From positions 52,676 through 116,675 of the forward strand of contig JBJHDH010000004.1 in NCBI GenBank assembly GCA_050486445.1: DNA of 64,000 bases, read 5' to 3'. The position numbers were made by a program, and so were the translations under genes. This document shows positions 46,953 through 55,465 of the stretch, in pieces. This stretch comes from Euryhalocaulis sp050486445. GTDB lineage: Bacteria; Pseudomonadota; Alphaproteobacteria; Caulobacterales; Maricaulaceae. How positions within the stretch are numbered: the stretch's first letter is position 1; each line of letters begins with the position of its first letter. The notes below the pieces were generated by a model, which had not been told where the DNA came from, ran no database searches, and saw only the letters and a program-made list of their open reading frames with translations.

Positions 46953-47868
46953 AGGAATTCGCCCACAATCCGGGATAGGCGTTCGTCACGAACAGCGTCG
47001 GATCGCCCCATTCTTCATCAAAGCCGTCTGTCGCGCCCTCGGCCAGCATATCCTCGGCGCCATAACCCCGGCGCACCATCGCAAAAATCCGCTCGCGCAC
47101 GGTGACCAGCATCTCGGTCTGCTTTTCCAGATGCTCGCGGCCGACCACAGGGCCAAGACCGGGCACGATGCGCGTATTTGGTCCCGCCGCGGCCAGCAGC
47201 GCCTCGGACGCGCGCGACATCATCCCGATCCAGCCGCCCGTGGCGTAGTCCAGAATCGGATAGGCGCCGACAGACACCAGATCGCCCGCCAGAATAATGT
47301 CGGCATCGCGCAGATGCACATAGATGTCGCCGTCCGTATGCGCGCGCCGCAAATGCTCATAGGCGATCTCGCGCCCGCCGGACGTGACCGATCCGCCGGT
47401 ATAGAATGTGTCAGTCGGCAGCATCGCCTCGGGCAGCGGCTTATAGTGCCGGTCTTCCCAGCCAACGTGAAAATCCCCGCTTAGCCACAGGCGCGTATTC
47501 TCATGCGCCAGAATACGCGCCCCGGCCTGCTTCACCGCCGCGTTGCCGCCGGTATTGGCGTAATGCCAGTGCGTGTTGAACGCCGTCGCGACGCGGCGCT
47601 CGCCGAAATGCGCCTCCAGCGCATCCAGCAGCGCATCGGCGTGCTCCGCCAGCCCGGTATCGACGAGGATCAGCCCGTCAGCGCCGCGCGTGGCGAACAC
47701 ATTGCCCCCGGCGCCAGAGATGACAGCGGTGTCCGCGTCCAGCGCCTGCACCGAAAGCGCGCCGCCCACATCCTGCGCCAGCGCGCGCAACGGCAGCGCA
47801 GCGCCAGCGGCGGCGCAAGTAGCAGTACGCAGGAAATCCCTGCGCCGCATCGGACCGAAACGAGTCAT
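46930..47868 (-). CDS. Tat-exported MBL-fold protein with degenerate metal site, module A
   Basis: A 312-residue protein with twin-arginine signal MRRRDFLRTATCAAAG. The metallo-beta-lactamase fold is clear (LILVDTGLAEHADALLDAL, AHTDGDIYVHLRDADIILAGDLVS), but the metal loop reads NTHWHYANTGGN: His100 and His102 remain while the usual Asp-His pair is Ala104-Asn105. The late His of the PGHGPV motif is Leu (VPGLGPVVGREHL). It may bind one metal or none. ATG 47868 was chosen over the 47922 frame start because the signal peptide follows it; ATG 47850 (MRRRDF) is also possible. Confidence 0.85.
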   Translation of the reverse strand: MTRFGPMRRRDFLRTATCAAAGAALPLRALAQDVGGALSVQALDADTAVISGAGGNVFATRGADGLILVDTGLAEHADALLDALEAHFGERRVATAFNTHWHYANTGGNAAVKQAGARILAHENTRLWLSGDFHVGWEDRHYKPLPEAMLPTDTFYTGGSVTSGGREIAYEHLRRAHTDGDIYVHLRDADIILAGDLVSVGAYPILDYATGGWIGMMSRASEALLAAAGPNTRIVPGLGPVVGREHLEKQTEMLVTVRERIFAMVRRGYGAEDMLAEGATDGFDEEWGDPTLFVTNAYPGLWANSYEIGLVV

Positions 47869-48011
47869 CCTGCCCAGAATCCTTGCTCCAACTTTACCTG
47901 CGCATGACCAGAACATGAGCATCTACGCCGCGGCGCGCATTCGCGCATTCCGCGTCTGTCTTTTTCCTAACATTATTTGCGCAGCGGAACGAGGCCCGAA
48001 CACCGCGCCGT

Positions 48012-49628
48012 CTAGCCTTGGAACAGCGGCGAGAACACCGCCCACACGCCCAGCACCAGCGCCACAAGCACAACGGTCAAGATCATGTCGCTGCGCCGCT
48101 GACCCGGCGCGCCCCGGTCCACGCCGCGCACAGCGGCCAGCGTCATGCCGCGCAGCCTCTCCGCGTGGGGCGGCGGCGTGGCGAGGCTGACCCCCACCAG
48201 CACCAGCGTGCACAACACGAACAGCAGAAACGCGAAGTGCAGGAAATTCACGCCGAGAAACGCGCCCAGCAGGCCGCCCGCGCCGCCAAACAGCGCCTCC
48301 CCGGTCAGGCGCGCCACGCCCAGCACCGCGCCGACCGCCAGCGCCGCGCCCGCGCCCGCCGCGTTGGCGCGCGGCCACAGCACGCCGAACAGGAACACCG
48401 CGGCGATGGGCGGCGCGATATAGGCCTGCACGCTCTGGATATAGGTGAAGAGCTGGCCGGAGATGACATCCATGAACGGAACCCAGAGCAGGCCCAGCGC
48501 CGTCATGCCCAGCACGCCGATGCGGCCGATCCGCACCAGCCTGTGTTCGCTGATGCGCGGCCAGGCGCGCTTGACGATATCGACACTGATAAGCGTCGTA
48601 GCGGAGTTGAACACAGAGCTGAGCGAGCTCATCAGCGCCGCCAGCAGCGCCGCCGCCACCAGCCCGCGCAGACCGGCGGGCAGCAGCGTCTGCACCAGCG
48701 CCGGCAGCGCCTGATCGCCCTGGAACTCCATGCGGCCCTGCTGCGCCAGCGCCACGGCGATCAGGCCGGGCAGCACGAAAATGAACAGCGGCAATTGTTT
48801 CAGGAAACCGGCGAATAGCGCGCCGCGCCGCGCTTCCGTCACGTTTTTGGCCGCCAGCGTGCGCTGCACGATGAACTGGTCGGTGCACCAGTACCAGATG
48901 GCCAGAATCGGCGCGCCCAACAGCACGCCGGTCCACGGATAGTCCGGGTGCGACATCGGCCGCCAGACCGAGAATGTCTCGGCCGGCAGCGCCTCTCTCA
49001 GCCCGCTCCAGCCGCCGACCGCGTGCAGGCCCAGCAGCGTCACGGCCAGCGCGCCGCCGATCAGCACAAACATCTGGATCATGTCGGTATAGAGCACGGC
49101 GCGCAGCCCGCCCCACATCGTGTAAACGCCCGTGGCGGCCACCACGATGATCGCGCCGGTCCAGAACGGCACGCCCATCAGCGCCTCGAACACGATGGCG
49201 CCGGCGGCGATGGTCACGCTGATCTTGGTCAGGATGTAGGCGACGATGGAGACCGCCGCGAGATAGGTGCGCGCCCCGGCGGAAAAGCGCCGCTCCAGAA
49301 ACTCCGGCATCGTGAACACGCCGCTGGAGACGTAGAACGGCACAAACAGCCAGCCGAGCAGGATCAGGATCAGGCTGGCGAGAATCTCGAATTGCGCAGG
49401 GGCCAGCCCTCCCGTGGCGCCGGACCCGGCCAGGCCGACCAGATGCTCCGCCCCGATATTCGATGCGAAGATCGAGGCCCCGACGATGAACCAGCCAATA
49501 TTGCGCCCGGCGAGGAAATAATCCGCCGCCTCGTGCCCGCTGCGCTTGCGCAGGCGCGAGCCGAACGCGACGCCGAACACCAGGGCGAAATAGGCCGCGA
49601 CCACAGCCCAGTCGAGCGCGCCGAACAT
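48012..49628 (-). CDS. Sodium/solute symporter (SSS/SLC5 family)
   Basis: A 538-residue membrane protein with about 14 helices. It starts ALDWAVVAAYFALVFGVAFGSRLRKRSGHEAADYFLAGRNIGWFIVGASIFASNIGAEHLVG, the SGLT-like N-terminus with the Na+-site Ser/Asn/Gly helix. Later features are AGAIVFEALMGVPFWTGAI, YWCTDQFIVQRTLAAKNVTEARRGALFAGFLK, and MSSLSSVFNSATTLISVDIVKR, the SSS signature with the Na2 Ser residues. It is probably a sugar or sugar-like solute importer. First gene of the minus-strand module A operon, 143 bp before the MBL gene. Confidence 0.93.
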   Translation of the reverse strand: MFGALDWAVVAAYFALVFGVAFGSRLRKRSGHEAADYFLAGRNIGWFIVGASIFASNIGAEHLVGLAGSGATGGLAPAQFEILASLILILLGWLFVPFYVSSGVFTMPEFLERRFSAGARTYLAAVSIVAYILTKISVTIAAGAIVFEALMGVPFWTGAIIVVAATGVYTMWGGLRAVLYTDMIQMFVLIGGALAVTLLGLHAVGGWSGLREALPAETFSVWRPMSHPDYPWTGVLLGAPILAIWYWCTDQFIVQRTLAAKNVTEARRGALFAGFLKQLPLFIFVLPGLIAVALAQQGRMEFQGDQALPALVQTLLPAGLRGLVAAALLAALMSSLSSVFNSATTLISVDIVKRAWPRISEHRLVRIGRIGVLGMTALGLLWVPFMDVISGQLFTYIQSVQAYIAPPIAAVFLFGVLWPRANAAGAGAALAVGAVLGVARLTGEALFGGAGGLLGAFLGVNFLHFAFLLFVLCTLVLVGVSLATPPPHAERLRGMTLAAVRGVDRGAPGQRRSDMILTVVLVALVLGVWAVFSPLFQG

Positions 49629-50112
49629 CCGTGCGGTTCCCCCCCGTCCCCGCGTTTTTCCGCGCCGTCATACCGGCCGCGGCGGCGCCCCCCGGCGCGC
49701 AGATTCACGCTGGGCGCGATCCCCGCCCCTGTCAACGCGAGGCAGGCGACCAGGCGACACGCAGCGCGGGGGGGTGCGAAACCGGCGGCGCCGGATCCAT
49801 CCGCATTGACCGCTAAACCAAGCTCTATCGCCTTTTCCGCCCGCGCCTATAATTCGCTGCGGTCGGGGTGTGTTTATTCAGACAACTAGGCGCGGTGCAA
49901 CAAGGGGTGAATATTCCCGGGCTGATCGCGATCCTTGCCGCATTTGGCGCTGCGGGCTGTGCTGAGCGCGCGTTTGTGCAGTAGTAATTCTATGTTGAAG
50001 GCGACGAAGACCTCGCCGAATTCATGACATTAGCGCAGCGGATCAGCGAGCAGGAAATGCGTATCAGGCGCGCCGGACCCGCATCATGTGAAACCTGCCG
50101 GCGCTCCCGCCC
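49629..50112. other. Divergent intergenic region, left part
   Basis: Gap between the symporter and the module B operon. It contains a TATAAT at 49848-49853 without a -35 at proper distance. A short in-frame stretch at about 49991-50068 (YVEGDEDLAEFMTLAQRI) has stop codons just upstream and no start, so it may be gene debris. No intact gene was recognised. Confidence 0.45.
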
Positions 50113-50298
50113 GTTTTCCTTACGAAGCAAGGAAGAGAGCCGCGGTACGGCGCGCGGCCGCCCTATCAGCGCAACGACTATCTCTGGTGGATTAACAGCG
50201 CCAAGCGGCAGGACACTAAAAAGCGGCGGCTGACCAGGATGCTGGGCGAATTGCGGGCGGGCTCTGGCTATATGGGCACGGACTGGACGCCGCGCTGA
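50113..50298 (+). pseudogene. Relic of a YdeI/OmpD-associated family gene (3' end)
   Basis: In the frame ending with TGA 50296-50298 the translation RPPYQRNDYLWWINSAKR, then KKRRLTRMLGELRAGSGYMG, matches the C-terminal end of YdeI/OmpD-associated (bacteriocin-protection-like) proteins. The conserved N-terminal domain is absent and no start codon with ribosome-binding site is present. It looks like the decayed remainder of a gene between the two modules. Confidence 0.45.
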
Positions 50299-50633
50299 TC
50301 AGATCGGCCTCCGCCCGCCGCCAGCGACGGGACACAAGCCTCACGCCGGCGCAGCCCCGGGATGGCGGGTTTCAGGGCCGGATCGCTCTATTCATTCAGG
50401 GGCGTTCCAAAACTCCGGGGTGGGATTGTTTCCTGTCCGGAATACAACCGGGGCATTGCCAAAGGTTAAGGACACTCAAGCCTTTTGGCGTATTATTGAT
50501 TGGGCTTACGGATATTCCTGTAGGATTATTCGTTGAGTCTGAAACGCCGCGCCGGAAGGCCAAAAGCAGACGGCGGAAACAGGCGGCGGCCAGCGCCCCG
50601 CGCCGGCCCCGCGCAGGAGGAGAACGGACGCAG
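50299..50633. other. Leader/promoter region of module B
   Basis: A 335-base stretch before the module B operon. It becomes AT-richer around 50462-50535, where a promoter is likely, but no hexamer pair is convincing. The open frame beginning at 50496 adds 46 residues of basic low-complexity sequence to the haem protein and is probably not translated. GGAGGAG at 50616-50622 precedes ATG 50634. Confidence 0.4.
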
Positions 50634-53114
50634 ATGACGCGCCGCGAACATCATCGGACAGACCGCGCCCACGTAGGCGCAGCTCGCACAGGCGTCGCCC
50701 GCGCAGGATTCGCCGGCGTGACAGGCGTATGCGCCCTGCTGGCGGCCACCGCGCTGACCGCCGCGCCGGCCCGCGCGAACGATCTGGACACGCTCCGTCA
50801 GCAGGCGGACCAGCACTGGACCCTGCTCGATTCCTTCTGCGCCGATTGCCATAATTTCGAGGAATGGGCCGGCGGCGTCGCCTTCGACATTTTCGGTCCC
50901 GAGGATGTCGCGGCCGAGGCCGCGACCTTCGAAGAAGCTGTGCGCAAGCTGCGCGGCCGCCTGATGCCCCCGCCCGGCGCGGCACAGCCCGATCAGGCGG
51001 CCATCGATTCCTTCGTGGAGTGGATGGAAGCGTATCTGGACGCCTCCAACCCTGTCCACGCCGCCGGCTATGTGCCGATTCACCGGCTGAACCGCATCGA
51101 ATACGCCGTGGCCGTGAAGGGCCTGCTGGATGTCGATATCGACCCCGGCATTCTGCCGACCGAGATCGAGATTCACGGCTTTGACAATATCGCGCATGCG
51201 CTCGCGGTCTCGCCCGCCTTCCTGGACCAGTATCTGGGCGCCGCGCGCATGGTCGCGCGCCTGGCTGTGGGCGATCCCGAGCCGCGCATGTCCATCGAAG
51301 TCTATCCCGTAACCAGCAGCGCCCAGGGCGCCTATCAGCCCGGTTTCCCGCTCGGCACGCGCGGCGGGGTCAAGTTCACCCATGTCTTCCCGGTCGATGG
51401 CGAATACCGCCTCAACGTGCTGGACGTGGACGCCGGCCTGTATCCGCGCGCGATGGAGACCCAGCACACGATGGTGGTGCTGGTCGGCGGCGAGGAAGTG
51501 TTCCGCACGGATCTGGGCGGCGAGCACGACCTGGCTCTGGTCGACCGCACCGGCCCGGAAGGCCGCGCCGAGATCATTGAGCGCGTCAGCAACATCCCCT
51601 TCCATGTCCCGGCCGGCCCGCATGAGATCATCGTCACCTTCATCGAGCGCTCGCGCGCAATGAGCGACGATCCGCATGGCGGCTTCGGCGGCGGCGGCGG
51701 TTTTGGCGGCCGCGGCGCCCGAATTCTCGATGGCGTCGAGGTGCGCGGCCCCTATGAGATCACCGGCCTGTCACTCAGCCCCAGCCGCGAACGCATCTTC
51801 ATCTGCGAACCGGCCGCCGCGCCGGAAGAGCGCGCCTGTGCCGAACGCATCGCCGAAAATCTGGCGCGCCGCGCCTTCCGCCGCCCGGTGACAGAGGACG
51901 ATGTCGCCACCCTGATGCCGTTCTACGAGGCCGGCCGCGCCGATGGCGCCGGCTTCAATAAAGGCGTGGAACATCTGGTCGCCGCCGTGCTGGCCAGCCC
52001 GGATTTCCTCTATCGCACCATCACCCCGCCGGCCGAGCTGGAGACCGAATCCTTCGTGCTCAGCGATCTGGAGCTGGCCTCGCGCCTCTCCTTCTTCCTC
52101 TGGAGCCAGGGGCCGGACGAGGCCCTGATCCAGGCCGCGGAGAGCGGCGATCTGTCCCGGCCGGACGTGATGGAGGCGCAGGTCCGGCGGATGCTGGCCG
52201 ACCCGCGCGCCGCCACGCTGGTGGATAATTTCTCGCTGAAATGGCTGAATCTGGGTGACCTCAGCGTCACCGATCCGAATCCGCGCCGCTTTCCCGGTTT
52301 CAACACCGCCCTGCGCAACGCCTTTGCTACGGAGCTGCGGCTGTTCCTGTCCAGCATCCTGCTGGAAGAGCGCAGCATCCAGGATCTGCTCACCGCCGAC
52401 CATACCTATGTGAACGAGGCGCTGGCCCGGCATTACGGCATGGACGACGTGTTCGGCGCGCAATTCCGCCGCGTGACGCTGGAAGACGATGCGCGCCACG
52501 GCCTCTTGGGCAAGGCGGCGTTTCTGCTGCGCACCTCCTATGGCGACCGCACCTCGCCGGTGCTGCGCGGCGCATGGGTTCTGGAAAAGCTGATGGGCAC
52601 GCCGCCGTCTCCGCCGCCCCCGAACGTGGAAACCGACCTGACCATCCCGGAAGACCAGCAGCAATTCACCATCCGCCTGCTACTGGAACAGCATCGCGCC
52701 GAACCGAGCTGCAACGCCTGTCACGGCGTGATCGACCCCATCGGCCTGGCGCTGGAGAATTTCGACGTCACCGGCCGCTGGCGGGACGTGGATATCTTCG
52801 CGGGCGAGCCAATCGACGCCAGCACCATCATGCCCGACGGCACGGCGATTGAGGGCGTGTCCGATCTGCGCCGCGAGCTGGCGAGCCGGCCGGACCATTT
52901 CGCCCAGGCGTTCACCGAAACTCTGATGATGTATGCGCTGGGACGCGAGCTTCAGTATTACGACATGCCAGAGGTGCGCGGCATTGTGCGCGCCTCGGCG
53001 GAAGACGACTATCGTCTCTCCGCCATCGCCCTGGGCATTGTGAACAGCAATGCCTTCCGCAGGCAATTGGCGCCGGAGCACGCTCCGGTGCAGGAGGCCG
53101 CGCTCAATCCTTAA
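50634..53114 (+). CDS. Exported haem-binding DUF1587/1592/1588/1585 protein, module B
   Basis: An 826-residue paralogue of the module A protein. After a long N-region and hydrophobic segment (GVCALLAATALTAAPARAN) come CADCHNFEEW (Cys69, Cys72, His73), LMPPPGAAQP, HRLNRIEYAVAVKGLLDVD, HGFDNIAHALAVSPAFLDQYLGAA, and a Gly-rich loop GGFGGGGGFGGRGAR. These are followed by LASRLSFFLWSQGPDEAL, ARHYGMDDV, CNACHGVIDPIGLALENFD and MYALGRELQYYDM. Two CxxCH motifs imply two c-type haems, added in the periplasm. The Gly-rich loop is missing from module A. First gene of the plus-strand module. Confidence 0.9.
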   Translation: MTRREHHRTDRAHVGAARTGVARAGFAGVTGVCALLAATALTAAPARANDLDTLRQQADQHWTLLDSFCADCHNFEEWAGGVAFDIFGPEDVAAEAATFEEAVRKLRGRLMPPPGAAQPDQAAIDSFVEWMEAYLDASNPVHAAGYVPIHRLNRIEYAVAVKGLLDVDIDPGILPTEIEIHGFDNIAHALAVSPAFLDQYLGAARMVARLAVGDPEPRMSIEVYPVTSSAQGAYQPGFPLGTRGGVKFTHVFPVDGEYRLNVLDVDAGLYPRAMETQHTMVVLVGGEEVFRTDLGGEHDLALVDRTGPEGRAEIIERVSNIPFHVPAGPHEIIVTFIERSRAMSDDPHGGFGGGGGFGGRGARILDGVEVRGPYEITGLSLSPSRERIFICEPAAAPEERACAERIAENLARRAFRRPVTEDDVATLMPFYEAGRADGAGFNKGVEHLVAAVLASPDFLYRTITPPAELETESFVLSDLELASRLSFFLWSQGPDEALIQAAESGDLSRPDVMEAQVRRMLADPRAATLVDNFSLKWLNLGDLSVTDPNPRRFPGFNTALRNAFATELRLFLSSILLEERSIQDLLTADHTYVNEALARHYGMDDVFGAQFRRVTLEDDARHGLLGKAAFLLRTSYGDRTSPVLRGAWVLEKLMGTPPSPPPPNVETDLTIPEDQQQFTIRLLLEQHRAEPSCNACHGVIDPIGLALENFDVTGRWRDVDIFAGEPIDASTIMPDGTAIEGVSDLRRELASRPDHFAQAFTETLMMYALGRELQYYDMPEVRGIVRASAEDDYRLSAIALGIVNSNAFRRQLAPEHAPVQEAALNP

Positions 53115-53149
53115 GGGACACGCGCGGAAAATCCGAAAGGAGCAGACCG

Positions 53150-54496
53150 ATGTATCTGAGAAAGAAACACATCTCCCGCCGCACCATGCTGAAAGGCGCC
53201 GGCGTGGCCGTCGGCCTGCCCTTCCTGGAGGCGATGGTCCCCGCGAGCACGGCGCTGGCGAACACCGCCGCCGCCGGCACGCGCCGCGCTGGCTTCTTCT
53301 ACATCCCGCATGGCGCGATCATGAACAACACGCCCTACGGGGCGGAGATGGACTTCTGGATGCCCAGCGGCGCGGGCGCGAACTTCAAGCTCAGCCGCAT
53401 TCTGGAGCCGCTGGAAACCTATAAGTCCTACGTCACCTCTTTCTCCGAGCTGGAAAACCTGGCCGGCGACAATTCCGTGCACACGCTGAACCCGGCGACA
53501 TGGCTGTCCTGCGTGCGGCCGCTGGCCAGCGCGCCCAGCGCCAACATGGCGATTACGCTCGATCAGATGATCGCCCGCGAGATGGGTCAGGATACGCCGC
53601 TTCCCTCGCTGGAACTGGCGTCGGAAACCACGATCCAGGTCGCGGCCTGTGCCGGCGGCGGCGGCTGTTTCTACAGTTCCACCCTCTCCTACCGGAACGC
53701 CACTACGCCGCTGCCGATGGAGTACAATCCGCGTAAGGTGTTCACCCAGCTTTTCGGCGAGGGTGACACGGCGGAAGAGCGTGAGGCCATCGTGCGCCAG
53801 ACCGGCAGCATTCTGGACCTGATCGCCGACCGCACCCGCTCGATGCAGCGCGATCTGGGCGCACCCGACCGCGCCGTGCTGGCGGAATATCTGGAGACGG
53901 TGCGCGAGATCGAGCGCCGGGTGCAGATGTCGGGTTCGCGCGATCTCAGCGATCTCGACCTGCCGCGCGCCCCTATCGGCGAGCTGGACGATTTCGACGC
54001 TCAGGTCCGCCTGATGTTCGATCTTCTGGCGCTCGCCTATCGCGCCGACCTCACGCGCGTGGCGTCCTATATCATGGTCGCCGAAGGCACGAACCGCACC
54101 TATAACCATATCGGCGTGCCTGACTCGTTCCATCCCGTGTCGCACCACGCGAACGACAAGGACAAGATGGAGCGTCTGGTGCAGATCCAGCACTATCATG
54201 TCGAGCGGTTCGCGGACTTCATTGACCAGCTCGCGAAAATGCCCGACGGCGAGAACAGCGTGCTCGACAATTCGCTGTTCATGTACGGTTCGAATATGAG
54301 CAACAGCGACCGGCACAATAATTATCCGCTGCCGATCCTGCTGGTTGGCAAGGCCGGCGGCGCGGTGAAGGGCGGCCAGCAGATCGACCTGCCCACCCGC
54401 ACGCCGCTCGCCAATGTTCACCTCACCATGCTGGACCGGCTCGGCATGCCAAGGGAAAGCTTCGCCAACAGCACCGGCATGATCTCGGAGGTCTGA
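53150..54496 (+). CDS. Tat-exported DUF1552 (HXXSHH) protein, module B
   Basis: A 448-residue paralogue of the module A protein, with signal HISRRTMLKGAGVAVGLPFL, GFFYIPHGAIMNN, a Cys-rich ACAGGGGCFYSS segment, the FHPVSHH motif, and SVLDNSLFMYGSNMSNSDRHNNYPLPILLVG near the end. GAAAGGAGCAG precedes ATG 53150, 35 bp after the haem protein gene. Its stop overlaps the MBL start (TGATG). Expected in the periplasm with the haem protein; reaction unknown. Confidence 0.9.
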   Translation: MYLRKKHISRRTMLKGAGVAVGLPFLEAMVPASTALANTAAAGTRRAGFFYIPHGAIMNNTPYGAEMDFWMPSGAGANFKLSRILEPLETYKSYVTSFSELENLAGDNSVHTLNPATWLSCVRPLASAPSANMAITLDQMIAREMGQDTPLPSLELASETTIQVAACAGGGGCFYSSTLSYRNATTPLPMEYNPRKVFTQLFGEGDTAEEREAIVRQTGSILDLIADRTRSMQRDLGAPDRAVLAEYLETVREIERRVQMSGSRDLSDLDLPRAPIGELDDFDAQVRLMFDLLALAYRADLTRVASYIMVAEGTNRTYNHIGVPDSFHPVSHHANDKDKMERLVQIQHYHVERFADFIDQLAKMPDGENSVLDNSLFMYGSNMSNSDRHNNYPLPILLVGKAGGAVKGGQQIDLPTRTPLANVHLTMLDRLGMPRESFANSTGMISEV

Positions 54497-55440
54497 TGCG
54501 TCCGTCACCGCTTCCGCGCCGGCTCTGCCGCCGCACGGTTCTGAAATCCGCGCTGGGCGGGCTAGCCGGTTTCGCGCTGCCGCCACTGGCCGGAACCGCT
54601 TTCGCCGCGGCCAATGTGGCGCCGGTGGGCAATCGCCTGCACCTGATCTCCGGTCTGGCGGGCAATGTCCTTGCGCTGGAAACGGCGCAGGGCCTTGTGC
54701 TTGTCGACAGCGGTGGGCCGGCTGATACCGAGGCGCTGCTGGCCGCGCTAGCCGGCCTGCCGGGCGGGCCGGATGTGCGCACCGTCATCAATACCCACCG
54801 CCACGCGCCGCATACCGGCGGCAACGCCGTGCTGCGCCGCGCCGGCGCCTCGATCATCGCGCACAAAAAAACCTGGCAATGGATGGCCCATCCCCATTGG
54901 GTTCCGGAAGAGGAGCGCTGGGAGCCGGCGCGCGAGGCCGACGCACTTCCCACCGACACCGTCTACGCGGACGGCGTGCTGGAAGCGGACGGCGAGCGCG
55001 TCGAATACGGCCACCTGCTGGAGGCGCACACCAATGGCGACCTCTATGTGTATTTCCGCGAGGCCAACGTGATCGCGGTCGGCGATGTCGTCTCTCCCGC
55101 GCGCGATTACGAGATCGACTGGTTCACCGGCGCATGGACCGGCGCGATGGTCGATTCCATGGCGCATCTTCTGGAAATCTCGGACGAGCAGACGCGCTTT
55201 GTTCCCGGTTATGGCCCGGTGCTGAGCCGCGCCGAATTTGCCGCCGAATATGAGATGATGGAGACGTTGCACGAAGCGATGGCGACGATGATCCGCCAGG
55301 GCAATGGCGCGTCCGACATGCTGGAGGCAGGCCTTCTGGAAGCAACCGGCCGCGTCTGGGCCGATCCGCAAAAATTCCTCTATGACGCGAACAAGGGGCT
55401 CTGGGGTCACCAGAACGCCATCGCCTATGAGATCGTCTAG
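54496..55440 (+). CDS. Exported MBL-fold protein with altered metal site, module B
   Basis: A 314-residue protein with a Tat-like signal (RRLCRRTVLKSALGGLAGFA). The metal loop reads INTHRHAPHTGGN: His101, His103 and His106 are kept but the Asp is Pro105. AHTNGDLYVYFREANVIAVGDVVS keeps the third-His motif and Asp, whereas the late His is Tyr (VPGYGPVLSR). Module A has different substitutions at the same places. Translation is coupled to the DUF1552 gene by TGATG. A binding or one-metal role is more likely than standard hydrolysis. Confidence 0.85.
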   Translation: MRPSPLPRRLCRRTVLKSALGGLAGFALPPLAGTAFAAANVAPVGNRLHLISGLAGNVLALETAQGLVLVDSGGPADTEALLAALAGLPGGPDVRTVINTHRHAPHTGGNAVLRRAGASIIAHKKTWQWMAHPHWVPEEERWEPAREADALPTDTVYADGVLEADGERVEYGHLLEAHTNGDLYVYFREANVIAVGDVVSPARDYEIDWFTGAWTGAMVDSMAHLLEISDEQTRFVPGYGPVLSRAEFAAEYEMMETLHEAMATMIRQGNGASDMLEAGLLEATGRVWADPQKFLYDANKGLWGHQNAIAYEIV

Positions 55441-55465
55441 GGCGTCAGGGAACGAGAGACAGACC

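Noticed and set aside
45207..47105. A 632-codon plus-strand frame
   Set aside because: Antisense shadow of the module A DUF1592 gene; Gln/His/Arg-rich with no family features.
49806..49829. TTGACCG...GCTCTATC as a Caulobacter-type promoter for module B
   Set aside because: Only 9 bases separate the elements (10-14 needed) and it lies over 800 bases from the first gene.
50024..50233. A 69-codon plus-strand frame between the modules
   Set aside because: No ribosome-binding site, low-complexity C-terminus, and it crosses the YdeI relic in another frame.
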